In this document: in pieces, positions 10,621-20,663 of the stretch
How the letters are laid out: each line of letters starts with the position of its first letter
How positions within the stretch are numbered: the stretch's first letter is position 1
NCBI GenBank assembly: GCA_008973525.1
Contig: WACJ01000524.1
Coordinates: 62,001-126,000 of the forward strand
Origin: Stenopsyche tienmushanensis
Taxonomy: Eukaryota > Arthropoda > Insecta > Trichoptera > Stenopsychidae
Length of the DNA stretch: 64,000 nt
Direction: 5' to 3'
Notes under the pieces: generated by a model
The model's input: only the letters and a program-made list of their open reading frames with translations
Databases searched by the model: none
What the model was told of the DNA's origin: nothing
Program-made: the position numbers and the translations under genes

Positions 10621-11120
10621 TGAAAAATAATGAAAAAAAAATCCAGTCTAATGACGTGATTTTACTGTAAAAAACATAGAATGATCTGTCTAAACAAAAG
10701 TGTACGAGTATAAGTAATCGGTGTTGTGAAGAATCGCGATTGAAATTAAGATGCGCGCGCATGCATCTCTTTGTATGACTAATGGAATCAATGGGCCCAC
10801 CAATCGATCAGATTATACTTCAATTAAGCTCAGATGAAATGAAATTTATCAAATTTTATTTATAATATTGCTTATTAAGCTATGATCATCATAATTTGTA
10901 TTGAAGCATTGAAACCCTCTGCTGGCATTAGTAAAATATTCGAATATTAAAATAATCAATCGAAAACAGAAAGCGAAATTCATTCATTCGTTTATTGTGA
11001 TAAAAATATATATATATATTACAACATGATACTCCATTATGGCGTTTTTACTACAGGGTTTAAAATAAATTGTCTTAGTAAATTACAAAAGAATAATAAA
11101 AGTTTTATATTTTACAATGA
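10621..11120. other. AT-rich DNA with a short (AT)n run
   Basis: No gene is recognised. A short (AT)n run lies near 11007-11018. Confidence 0.4.
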
Positions 11121-11192
11121 TTAGAGAGCAGCACATCATCAGTGGTTGCGGAGTGATACGATGAAGGAATACAGACGTCAAGTAGAATAGAG
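11121..11192. repeat. Dispersed repeat copy A (about 72 bp)
   Basis: Starts TTAGAGAGCAGCACATCATC and matches 42061-42132 at roughly four positions in five over its whole length (shared landmarks: TTAGAGAGCAGCA, ATCA.TGGTTG, AGTGATA.GA.GAAGGAA, CAGA.GTC). It is too short to identify. It may be part of an unknown retroelement or MITE. Confidence 0.55.
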
Positions 11193-11217
11193 TCATTTAT
11201 TCAAATAATACCGACCG

Positions 11218-11650
11218 CAGTCTAATCCGGCGCCCCTTGTAATCCGACATCCCAATATAAGTATAGTGCATATGTACGGTAAAGCTTCGTCAATGTAAAA
11301 AATGCAAAGTGTGATTCTAGACCGCCTAAATCGTAATGAATAATTTTGTAAGCTGGCAAGTATTTACGGCGTAGGACGATCCATAGTTTATGATACAAAA
11401 ATGAACCGCAAAAATATTCAAAAATACATCTTCACCATTGATTGTGGACCAGACAAAAGGCAAACTTTTAAGAAAGCTCAACGTCCAGGGACGGAGGAAG
11501 CTTTGTGTATGTGATTTTTTCAGGGAAAAAAACAGGCATACACCTATTTCTGGGCCCATATTGACCATAAAAGCAAAGTTGTTTTATAAGGCGATAACAC
11601 AAAAGAAGACTTTGTAGCTAGCAAAGGATAGGTAACACCTTAAGGACCGA
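11218..11650 (+). pseudogene. Second pogo/jerky-type transposon: N-terminal remnant
   Basis: Starts with a pogo-like end (CAGTCTAATCCGGCGCCCCT, 11218-11237). About 11340-11620 can be read on the + strand as a transposase N-terminus: YGVGRSIVYDTKMNRKNIQK (first helix-turn-helix), RQTFKKAQRPGTEEALCM then FFQ, and after a frame change PISGPILTIKAKLFYKA. This is the order seen in pogo/Tigger/CENP-B-like DNA-binding domains. The codon after EEALCM is a TGA where the family has Trp (TGG), and a frameshift follows. The catalytic domain is absent. The terminal sequence differs from the 8441 and 58885 copies, so it is a separate family. Confidence 0.65.
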
Positions 11651-14343
11651 TCCCATGCTAGTGCGGATTTGTATATCGTATTACATAGCGGTTTCTCTCG
11701 ATAAAACTATGACACGTAAAATGTTTGTTTCTTTGATATATGTATGTCGATAACAGACACACCTGGATCACATTTTAACAATTTTATGACAAAGAAACTT
11801 TTTCGTCAAAACATTGATCTCAATTTCTGGCGATCCTTTGTTCAATATATTTGGGTTTTGTGCTGTGATCTCTGTACCATCATGTCTATATTCGTAATAT
11901 TGTTAATATAATAAACAGTTCGTAGACCAAATTTGTGATTAAACCTTTGAATCATAAAATATAATTTTAAAAAACTGTTGCAGATGCAGAATCACTAAAT
12001 AATAAATGCAATTTGATAGAAAACCTATGAAAAAAAATTGCGATTTTTTTATAAAACATGCGGTCCAAGTGGAATTTTTACTGTTTTTTTTTGTGGTCTA
12101 TAAGGTGTTAAAGCGCTTCAAAATTCGTCATGAAATACGTTTGATGACGGTAACAGGTTTTTATTTTTTTTATAACTGCTATGGCCATTGTGTTTATGAC
12201 GTTAATTCTATAATATGAAACTTTATGTTTTTTATCACCATTTTATATTTTTTCGGATCACAAATACTCCTTTCCAAAAAAAATTCGACTACAAGGAGTC
12301 GGAGGCAGTACTCAATAGTCTAATAAATTAGAAAAACCCAACACCAACGACATTATACTTTATATGTAAAAAGTCTAATTACTATGTATACGCAAAGAGC
12401 AGTCGTAAAGAAAGAAAAAAACAGTTGGATATAATATGTTTATATGAATGATGCAATTGTTTGGTCGACGACAGAATACATAGGTTTTTTTTAAATTACT
12501 TTTTATTGATCCTGCTATTGAAAAAACTCTTCCAGTTGTCGTTCATCAATATTTAACAATCACAAACAGTTCTCTGTTCATAAGATATTATGGAAAAAAG
12601 TAATTTAAGTTAAACTTTCAACATATATAATTTTATTAATAGTACTATTTTATAAATCGGCCAGGTGGTTTAACCATATTCATGAATTAAATATCAATGA
12701 TGATTTCCTAAAGCATGTCTTAATATATTGACTAAAAACATGTATTCTTATTAAAAAGTTCGAATTCATACATAGATGATAGAAAAATTTATTTTATTGC
12801 CTTATTATCAACAAAAATAATATTGGTGATTGCTTGTTAAAAAAAAAATCGACTTTTCGTTAAAAAAAGACAAATTTTCACAGTCTATTTATGATAATTC
12901 TATTAACACGAAGTTAACTATTTCAGAGTGTCTATAGATGGTTCACTTTTCAAATGGAAATGATTCACTTCTTTTTATGTAATGCACTATAATAAGATCA
13001 TAAAATCTAAAACTTATAATAAAACACGTCTAAAAAAATATATACTCACTCCAAAAATATTTTCATCCATTAAGTTTTATCCATTGAGCATGTTATTAAT
13101 AAACATATTATTTCTTAATGAAATATTTGCTTTCGCTGCCACTCAGTAAAATAATAATAGACGTTTTATATTGCTTTCCATTTATATATTTATTGTACGG
13201 CTAACGCGCCGCTACTGAACTAACATATTCTTCAAAGAAAATTTAGCTCGTTGAATCATTACATTTATTTACAGTATTGATTGCTGGGAGAACATTACGG
13301 TCAATATAGTTCAAAAAGAAATTTCAGCTCTTTGACTGATAATCCTCATATAAATATTGTCAGAACTGTTGATCGCCATCCAAAAATACAACCCGTTATT
13401 TTAGTTTTGGGCAACTTTCGTGGCCCAAAACTAAAAGAAGTGACAGAAAGCCGACAAATCGTTAATTTCGCATTAGTGGCTACGATCTTCTGTCGCAGGT
13501 ACTGATCAAACATATTTTTGTTCACATGTGCCGACATGAATTATTGTATAATATTTAAATTCGAGATTCAGGATGTTCTATCCCACACGCTCCTTGTCGC
13601 GAAATCTTGATTAATTTCCCACACCTACGTATCTTCAATGACAAATTTGACATGTTCGTCCGATTAATTTGGTCTCTATCGCAATTATCCGGTTTTTACG
13701 TCAGCCAATTTATAAGTGTCTATTTTGCTTAATAGAGGTCATCGTATGGACCCGTAGATTATATTCAAATTTTCAACTATCTTGATTCAATATACACACA
13801 TCCCATTTCGAGCAATTTACCAATGGGAAAATTACCTCTCAGATAAAATCGATGTGTATCAATAAATTGGATACTTTTTGAGTGCCGAATCTGATAAATA
13901 GATTCATGACCGTCATTATTCTTTTTCCTGCTTTCGTCATTCGTGGAGAAAAAAAAATGCTAAACACACTATTTCCCTGTATTCGATAAGGATAAATTTG
14001 GCACTGATTTTTTCAACCACAAATAAGATTATGTTCCAACATTTGACCTTCAGTCTTAAGTTTGGCATTATTTTTTTTACTAATGAGATGTCATATGATA
14101 ATAAATACTGTGCCTCAAGTTTGTTTTCCAAACACGATAAATTGAAGAGCATTTAACCTCTTTCACAAAGGGTCAACTCATTACGACTATTCATACAAAT
14201 CCACGAGATTTATTTATTTATTTAAGTTCGTATATCAAAATTATTAATGAAATATTATAGTTAATATATTTGAAATCTATACAATAACATCCATGATTGT
14301 TGTATATACAATTTAATAACATTAAAATATTTAGTTTAGATAT
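11651..14343. other. AT-rich DNA without a recognisable gene
   Basis: No gene is identified. The one clear structure is the inverted repeat at 13399-13436. A short (TTTA)3 at about 14212-14223 resembles a LINE tail but has no recognisable LINE body attached. Confidence 0.4.
13399..13436. repeat. 14-bp perfect inverted repeat with 10-nt loop
   Basis: TTTTAGTTTTGGGC (13399-13412) and GCCCAAAACTAAAA (13423-13436) are exact reverse complements separated by AACTTTCGTG. It sits in a less AT-rich patch (about 13280-13510). It could form a short hairpin or be a paired binding site. The stem is too short for a typical microRNA precursor. Confidence 0.6.
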
Positions 14344-15054
14344 TGTAACGTGGTAGCAACCCCTCAGCCGAAATCGGGGCCCAGTTATCTTCGTCGCGCC
14401 GGTTCTGCACTCCTTTCTTTCAAGCAGCAGCAACAACCCCTCTGTTAAGCGACGGTAATCTTAAGAACGCGAGTTCCTGTTGACCCACTACTGCCCCAAT
14501 ACACTCATAACGTCGGCGAGAAGGACTCCAGAAGATGGTGAATTCGAAAGACGAGATCTTTTCAGCATGTTTATTTGATCTCCACGGATTGGCTGCGGTT
14601 ACGAGACATGAACGACTCTCATGGTGGATGATGTTTCCACATTAATTAGATGTGAAAACTTACGATGAACTCCGATTGATCTCGGAGGAAAAACCAAGAC
14701 TACCGGCTTGAATTAAGGCCAACTCCCCACTGGTCGTCGTTTGATTCGAAGAATGACGTGAGCCAAATCATATTTGTTGATGTTATTAGAAAAATATGAT
14801 TCGACTTGAATCAAAGACCGGCATCGGCAATATTTGAATCGATTTAATCATAATAAATCGAGCGGTTTAAAATCAAAGCTAAGTATTTTACAGATGTGAC
14901 GAAATCGAGTTGGTGTAAATAAAATGGATTAAGATATGCGTATTGCTAACGAATTACGCTTTAACCTTGATCTGAACGTTCTAGAGTGTGCCATTGGTTG
15001 AAAATCATCACTCCCTTTTACCGTAATTTTCTCATAATTTTCCCCCACGTTACA
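14344..15054 (-). repeat. 3' LTR of the Gypsy element
   Basis: 711 bp with 7-bp inverted ends TGTAACG...CGTTACA. On the element strand a polyadenylation signal AATAAA lies at 14570-14575. It appears identical to the 5' LTR. Confidence 0.95.
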
Positions 15055-15063
15055 CTCCCCCCG
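15055..15063 (-). other. Polypurine tract
   Basis: On the element strand CGGGGGGAG directly abuts the 3' LTR. This is the expected plus-strand primer site. Confidence 0.8.
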
Positions 15064-16431
15064 ACTTAAAATTGAATCGTCCCGATCAATTCACACGTGT
15101 ACCTCGCAACCGTGCCTTCCGTATTCCAATACAATAACTTTGACAAAATACAATGCAATTGACATAACATGGAGACAATATAACTGTTTTATAATCAGCA
15201 TTACTTAATTCCTCGCAAAATACTGCGAATTACAAAAGACTCTCGTAGGTTACACAATCCTATTCTAATTTCTTATTATCAATTCGGTTAGCTTATCAAT
15301 ATTCTTAATATTAATCGAAAAAAAAATATTCCTGGGCCCAGTACTAGCATAATAAAATTTCTTATTCTTACACAATGTTAGTTAAATCTTACTGTCTACA
15401 TTATTCTTAACGTTAATCGACCTTCATTTCAACCTCTTAACCTAGTACCGCTAAACAAATGCCATTGCCACTGATGTCACGTGATTTTATTAACGCTTCC
15501 CTTATTTGAATTATAATTCTCTCGTCGTCAGTGCATCCCCGTTTTACCCGCGAGTACGTTTCCCTATAATTTTCTCTGAGGTCTCACTCGAACCTCCCTC
15601 GACACGGAATCACCGGTCCGGTCGCTTGAAGTCATCTTCTCCACCAAGACGTCGAACTTCCTGTTCGTCGTCTGCGCGAATAACCAACCCCACCGTAGCA
15701 GTTACAGGTTAAGAATTAGTACTCTTTCGAGTATCGCGAATGACTCTACACAATTTACACTTTTAACACAATATTCTCCCCAAAATGAAGTCATCATCTC
15801 CATCAAGACGTCGAACTTCCGGTTCGTCGTCTGCGCGATTAAACCAACCCAACCGCAGCAATTGCAGGTTAAGAGCTAGTACTCCTTCGAGTGTCGCGGA
15901 TGACTCTACACAATTAACACTTTTAACACAATATTTCCAAAAGTACACGTACTTTAATTACAACACACTCGGGTCTCCAAAATAGTCTCAAACTAATCAA
16001 AAATAAAAAAAATCGAATGCACGACAATAACTCCCCCAACGAAAGCGGTGGCAAAAGCATAAGTATACGTATGGTATTTACATCTTATTTTCTAGACACG
16101 TACATCAACACGATGCATATAACTTCATAACAACTAAATTGACGAAAACATAAACATTACACATGACAACTTATTTTCTATACAACGAGTTTCCAACACA
16201 AAGCTTATCTTCTATATGACGACTTTTAAACACAAAATCTTTTCACTTGTTCGATATAACTCAACTGCTTGTTTATTTGATTTTTCTCTTATTTACTCTA
16301 CACTCACATTATTGCCCTTAATTACATTTGCACTTTACGTTTTAGGCCCGCCAGCACTTTTGCACGGCGGCTGCAGCTGAAACCCTTTGAAAGGCTCGTG
16401 TCGTATCCTCGGTGACAGCGTCTTCGTCGTT
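15064..16431 (-). other. 3' noncoding region of the Gypsy element
   Basis: Between the pol stop and the polypurine tract are about 1.37 kb without a long open frame. No envelope-like product with signal or membrane segments is visible. It includes two tandem copies of a 159-160 bp unit (15627-15944). Confidence 0.7.
15627..15944. repeat. Two tandem 159-bp units in the Gypsy 3' region
   Basis: Unit 1 starts TGAAGTCATCTTCTCCACCA (15627) and unit 2 TGAAGTCATCATCTCCATCA (15786). Both continue AAGACGTCGAACTTCC.GTTC, then GACTCTACACAATT.ACACTT at 15742 and 15902. One single-base indel separates the registers. The units differ at scattered positions even though the LTRs do not, so the duplication predates this insertion. 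Confidence 0.85.
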
Positions 16432-19400
16432 TTAATCTGATTCGTCAAAGAAGCTTTCCAAATCGAGATCCTCTTCCTCTGACAGCTCGTTATCCTCGAT
16501 GGTCGGTTTCGTATATTTGGCTAGCCGATCTAAGTGAGTAACGATAAATCGGCCAGTGTCGTTGGCTTTCCGTATTCTATATACGACACTACTTATCATT
16601 TTTATGATCTTATATGGACCCGTCCAGGGAGGTGATAGTTTCGGGCACCCTCGCCCAGCCCTCTGTGGATTATAGTACCACACAAGGTCGTCTGCATTGT
16701 ATTTCGGCTCTAGCTTCTTGGTGTCGTATCGGGCTTTCATCCTATCACTTGTCATCTTTAAATTCTTTCGAGCAAACCGATGTATTTCGGCTAATTTCCG
16801 TCGAAGCTGCTCCGTGTACTCGCAGCTAGCAATTGGGCTTCGCCCTCCCGAAGGGGGTGCCCCGAACAGTAGATCCGCCGGAAGCCGCAACTGGCGCCCG
16901 TACATTAGAACAGCGGGCGACTGGCCCGTCGCGTCTTGCACAGACGACCGATACGCCATTAAAAATATCGGGATATATTCATCCCACCGATCTTGTTTAT
17001 TCCCGACAATTTTTTTTAAGTAGTTGAGTAGCGTTCTATTCATTCGCTCCACTAATCCGTCCGATTGGGGACGGAAAGGAGTCGTCCTGGTTTTAGCGAC
17101 TCCCAACTGCGTCAGGACATTCCGGAACATGGTGGCCTCAAAATTCCGCCCTTGATCCGAATGTAATTCCATGGGGACGCCTATTCTGGTGAAGACCTCT
17201 ATCAGCGCGGTAGTGATGGTTTCTGCTTGTTGGTTGGGTACGGGGATGGCTTCCGCCCATTTGGTGAAATAGTCCATCATGACTATAATGTATTTATTTC
17301 CGCACCTCGTGACTGGTAGAGGTCCTAACACATCGACAGCCATGCGTTCGATGGGCGCTCCTGAAATGTATTTGCCCATTTCCCCACGGTTTCTTCGCGC
17401 TGGTCCATTGACGGAGGCGCAAATGGTGCATCGACGGCAGTAGGCCTCTACGTCTTGACGGCAGGTTGGCCAGTAGTAACGCTCCCGAACTTTCTTCAAG
17501 GTTTTGTTAATTCCAAAATGCCCTCCGGTGAGAGAACCATGCATTTCCCGTAGCACTTCCGGTACTCTATTTTCCCCCACAACTAGCTGAAGAACTGTTC
17601 TTGTTCCATCCGAGTTTTCCCACCGTTTATAAAGAAGGCCGTCCTTGACCTCCAAGGCGTCCCACTGTGCACAGAGAACCTTGAACGCGGGTTCTTCCGC
17701 TGAAACCTCTTCCCATGATGGTTTGTGTGCAGTCTCTTTCCAATGGATAATTTGTTCTAACATCTCGTCTCGGTCCTCCGGCTGTTCTGTTCGCTGTAAT
17801 CGTATGAGGTTGATTCTCTTCCCGTCGAGCTCTTCCATTCTTCGACATTTGGCGCATTCTTCCGCACACGGACGGCGTGACAGCGCGTCCGCATTTCCAT
17901 GCTCACTTCCGGCCCGATGGACGATCTTCATGTTATATTGACCAAGCAGCTCTAGCCATCGAGCCACTTGACCTTCCGGGTTCCGGAAGTTCATTAACCA
18001 CTTCAAGGCGGAATGATCCGTCCGCACCTCGAACTGCACCCCGAAGAGGTAGTGATGAAAATGCTGCGTCGCCGCCACAACCGCGAGCAACTCTTTGCGC
18101 GTAACGCAGTAATTCTCTTCTGGCCCGCGTAGCGTTCGGCTGAAGTATCCTATTACTCGGTCTACTCCGTCTTGTCGCTGTGAGAGTACTGCACCGATAC
18201 TGTGTTGGCTGGCATCAGTGTCCAGCGTGAAAGAATCGTTTGGCGTAGGATATGCCATAATGTCAGTTTCTGTAAGGGCATCCTTCAATCGATCAAAGGC
18301 GTCTTGACAATGCTTAGACCATACAAATGGCACACCCTTGCCTGTCAAATAATGCAGTGGTTTGGCAATTTCAGCGAAACCTTGCACAAATCTCCGATAG
18401 TAGGTGCAGAGACCTAAGAAGCTCCGCAGCGCCGTCCGGGTGGTCGGAACTGGCCACACCTTTACAGCTTCAATCTTTCGGGGATCCGTCGATACTCCTT
18501 CTGCTGTTACTCGGTGGCCCAAAAATTCTACGCTGCTTCGAATGAGTTGGCATTTGTTTGGATTTAATTTCAGGCCAGCAGCTCGCAGTCGCTCGAACGT
18601 TAACTGTAACCGCGCCAAATGTTCGTCGAAGCTTCTTCCAAATACAATAACGTCATCCAAATAGACGTGTGCTGTCGTTGATAAATCGCCGAGGACCGTC
18701 TCCATTAATCGAGAGAAGGTTGCCGGGGCGTTGCAGAGCCCAAAAGGCATCACTTTAAATTGGAACGTTCCGAACTCGGTCGTGAACGCAGTCTTATCGC
18801 GATCTTCTTGGGCGACAGGAACCTGCCAATATCCACTCTGAAGATCAAGTGTGGAAAACCACTTGCTTCCAGCAAAGCGATCTAGTACGTCGTTAATCCG
18901 CGGAAGTGGGAAGGTGTCCTTTACGGTGACATTGTTCAATTTCCGATAGTCGACGCACATCCGCATTGATCCGTCTTTTTTTGGCACTAACACTATCGGC
19001 GATGCCCACGGACTCCGGGCTGGTTCAATTAAATCGCTCGCGAGCATTTCGTCTATAAGTTTACGCACTTCCATTTTCTTCGCGAGGGGCACACGCCTCG
19101 GGGCTATTTTTACAGGCTTTGCATTGTCCACCTCAATACAATGTTCAACTACGTCTGTATGTCCATGGTCATTATCACTCGCGGAAAACACGTCACTATT
19201 GTTCATAATAAATTTTCGAAATTTTGTTTGATTTCCTTCATCTAAGTCCTTAACACTATCGTCGATTAACTTATCTAATCTATATACCGACAACTGTCCA
19301 ACGGTTACAGTCTGCGGAAACGCGATCTTCATTCCGTTCGGCGAGAAGTCAATTCGCGCGCAAAGGTGAGTTAAGAGGTCCGTTCCGATTATCACTTCCT

Positions 19401-19716
19401 CATTAATATCCCCAATAGCAAACGTCCACTTTACGGCGGCCGTGTCCAACTTTATATCTACTTCTCGCCACTCTTTCACTTTTATTCTTTGTCCGTTCAC
19501 CGCTATTAACTCTATTTCATCTTTACTGACTACTCTACACTTGTCCAATTTTAAGCTTTGAAAAATCTTACTACTAATCATACTTAAAGTAGCACCCGTG
19601 TCTATTAATACTGTCCGCACGTAATTGTTTATACACGCACTCACTCGAAATTCTCCCGATCGGCTCACGAGTGCGCCAATCCTCCAATTCTTCTTCCCGA
19701 GCCGACGGTCTCTTTT
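16432..19716 (-). CDS. pol: Gypsy Pol: protease, reverse transcriptase, RNase H, integrase
   Basis: 1,094 sense codons from just after the gag TGA to the pol stop, all in the gag frame. There is no good ATG start, so it is probably made as a Gag-Pol extension. Protease: IDTGAT with D39. Reverse transcriptase: SPWASPIVLV, LDLQSGYWQV, MPFGLCNAPATF and catalytic YLDD at 352-355. RNase H: DTDAS with D499/D501 and a TDHSAL block. Integrase: an HHCC zinc finger (HGSLTGGHFG ... CRRCTIC), then catalytic D795, D854 and E890, giving the D-35-E spacing of retroviral-type integrases. The C-terminus has a GPY/F-like WTGPYKI segment and an acidic tail; no chromodomain is seen. All domains and catalytic residues are present. 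It acts in cytoplasmic particles and then in nuclear integration. Confidence 0.95.
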   Translation of the reverse strand, partial: KRDRRLGKKNWRIGALVSRSGEFRVSACINNYVRTVLIDTGATLSMISSKIFQSLKLDKCRVVSKDEIELIAVNGQRIKVKEWREVDIKLDTAAVKWTFAIGDINEEVIIGTDLLTHLCARIDFSPNGMKIAFPQTVTVGQLSVYRLDKLIDDSVKDLDEGNQTKFRKFIMNNSDVFSASDNDHGHTDVVEHCIEVDNAKPVKIAPRRVPLAKKMEVRKLIDEMLASDLIEPARSPWASPIVLVPKKDGSMRMCVDYRKLNNVTVKDTFPLPRINDVLDRFAGSKWFSTLDLQSGYWQVPVAQEDRDKTAFTTEFGTFQFKVMPFGLCNAPATFSRLMETVLGDLSTTAHVYLDDVIVFGRSFDEHLARLQLTFERLRAAGLKLNPNKCQLIRSSVEFLGHRVTAEGVSTDPRKIEAVKVWPVPTTRTALRSFLGLCTYYRRFVQGFAEIAKPLHYLTGKGVPFVWSKHCQDAFDRLKDALTETDIMAYPTPNDSFTLDTDASQHSIGAVLSQRQDGVDRVIGYFSRTLRGPEENYCVTRKELLAVVAATQHFHHYLFGVQFEVRTDHSALKWLMNFRNPEGQVARWLELLGQYNMKIVHRAGSEHGNADALSRRPCAEECAKCRRMEELDGKRINLIRLQRTEQPEDRDEMLEQIIHWKETAHKPSWEEVSAEEPAFKVLCAQWDALEVKDGLLYKRWENSDGTRTVLQLVVGENRVPEVLREMHGSLTGGHFGINKTLKKVRERYYWPTCRQDVEAYCRRCTICASVNGPARRNRGEMGKYISGAPIERMAVDVLGPLPVTRCGNKYIIVMMDYFTKWAEAIPVPNQQAETITTALIEVFTRIGVPMELHSDQGRNFEATMFRNVLTQLGVAKTRTTPFRPQSDGLVERMNRTLLNYLKKIVGNKQDRWDEYIPIFLMAYRSSVQDATGQSPAVLMYGRQLRLPADLLFGAPPSGGRSPIASCEYTEQLRRKLAEIHRFARKNLKMTSDRMKARYDTKKLEPKYNADDLVWYYNPQRAGRGCPKLSPPWTGPYKIIKMISSVVYRIRKANDTGRFIVTHLDRLAKYTKPTIEDNELSEEEDLDLESFFDESD

Positions 19717-19719
19717 TCA
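19717..19719 (-). promoter_or_regulatory. In-frame TGA separating gag and pol
   Basis: The only stop between the gag ATG and the end of pol, in a single common frame of about 1,397 codons including the TGA. Immediate context is CAA TGA AAA AGA. Translation into pol would need stop readthrough. Alternatively, this copy carries a nonsense change in a fused gag-pol frame. Confidence 0.8.
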
Positions 19720-20625
19720 TTGAACTCCCCCACCAAATCGTGGTGGGTTGTTTTCCGGCCGATATCCAAAGCGATTCGACGGTGCTCTGCATCTCGCGGC
19801 GATGTGACCATCCTTTCCGCACCGGAAGCATTTCATTGGCCCCCGATGGTAATCAGCCCTCCTCTCCTTCTGGTAAGTGTCCGTTATCGGGTGAGTGATG
19901 CACTGATAACATCCTGTCGGTAACATGGGTGCTGATGGTGCCGGTTGAAAAGCCAACATTTTCTTCTTAGACTCCGCCTCATCTTCCCTCGCTCTGTCTG
20001 CCCGATCGACGACATCATCATATTTGTATGGGAGTTCATCCAATCTCCCCAACCAAGAAGTATCTCTTACGGCGGCCGCCAGCAGCAAGCTCTTAACAAC
20101 CTCCGATGACACCACTCTTTCCGGAAAAGCTCGGTCTACTGCGTCTCCAATCCTCTCCACATATTGCCGGAAGTTGTCATTTGCCTCTTTGAATATACTC
20201 TGCGCCTGCCGCATCACGTCTCCAAGTGCGGATCCTCTCCCTCCGAACCGCTTCCGTAGCCGTTCCATTGCTGCATTGAAGTCGCTGCCTCTACTCTCTG
20301 GCTGATTGGCCATGAATAGAAGCGCGTCTCCGCTCAACGAGGCTTTGAGACGCTCCATCCTCCGTGTTTCATTATTGGATTCGAGTGCCCATTCGAAACC
20401 CGCTGCGAAACCCGCAAAGTCTCCTGTCCCATCAAATTTTGGGTATTCCATTATGTTCTTTACAGGCACCGCTTGCAACTGCATTCGCAGCCCCTCCACT
20501 TCCCGTTGCCACTTCATTCTTTCTTCAATTTCACGCTGAACATTCGTTTGCAGCTCTTCAATTTTTTGTAGTTGTTCCGATGTTGATGCAACTCCCTCCA
20601 TAGTAACTGTTCTTCTCTTCGGCAT
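19717..20625 (-). CDS. gag: Gypsy Gag: capsid-like protein with zinc knuckle
   Basis: 302 codons from an ATG 20 nt downstream of the primer-binding site. The N-terminus has a Glu/Gln/Lys-rich helical stretch. The middle (YPKFDGTGDFAGFAAGFEWA ... ALLFMANQP ... FRQYVERIGDAVDRAF) follows the Ty3/Gypsy capsid (retrotransposon gag) pattern. A single CCHC zinc knuckle, CFRCGKDGHIAARC at 266-279 (C266, C269, H274, C279), would bind element RNA. The frame ends with CAA TGA AAA. The pol frame continues in the same register directly after the TGA, with no shift needed. Confidence 0.92.
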   Translation of the reverse strand: MPKRRTVTMEGVASTSEQLQKIEELQTNVQREIEERMKWQREVEGLRMQLQAVPVKNIMEYPKFDGTGDFAGFAAGFEWALESNNETRRMERLKASLSGDALLFMANQPESRGSDFNAAMERLRKRFGGRGSALGDVMRQAQSIFKEANDNFRQYVERIGDAVDRAFPERVVSSEVVKSLLLAAAVRDTSWLGRLDELPYKYDDVVDRADRAREDEAESKKKMLAFQPAPSAPMLPTGCYQCITHPITDTYQKERRADYHRGPMKCFRCGKDGHIAARCRAPSNRFGYRPENNPPRFGGGVQ

Positions 20626-20644
20626 TGCCGACGTTCAGCAGTGG

Positions 20645-20662
20645 ATCCCACTTCTGACACCA
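20645..20662 (-). other. Primer-binding site, tRNA-Leu type
   Basis: On the element strand TGGTGTCAGAAGTGGGAT begins 1 nt after the 5' LTR. It is complementary to a tRNA 3' end of the form ATCCCACTTCTGACACCA. The CTGAC acceptor strand followed by the CCA tail fits tRNA-Leu as I know it. Confidence 0.75.
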
Positions 20663-20663
20663 G

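Noticed and set aside
14218..14436. Short frame beginning MLLLLERKEC in both LTRs (also 20514-20756)
   Set aside because: It lies in the LTR and runs into unrelated flanking sequence in each copy; a shadow frame.
15506..15985. Possible env-like ORF in the Gypsy 3' region
   Set aside because: Only short Ser/Arg-rich frames on + and a 61-codon frame on -, all explained by the tandem repeat; no signal peptide or membrane anchor.
16614..18664. Many + strand frames opposite pol
   Set aside because: They are antisense shadows of the GC-rich pol coding sequence.
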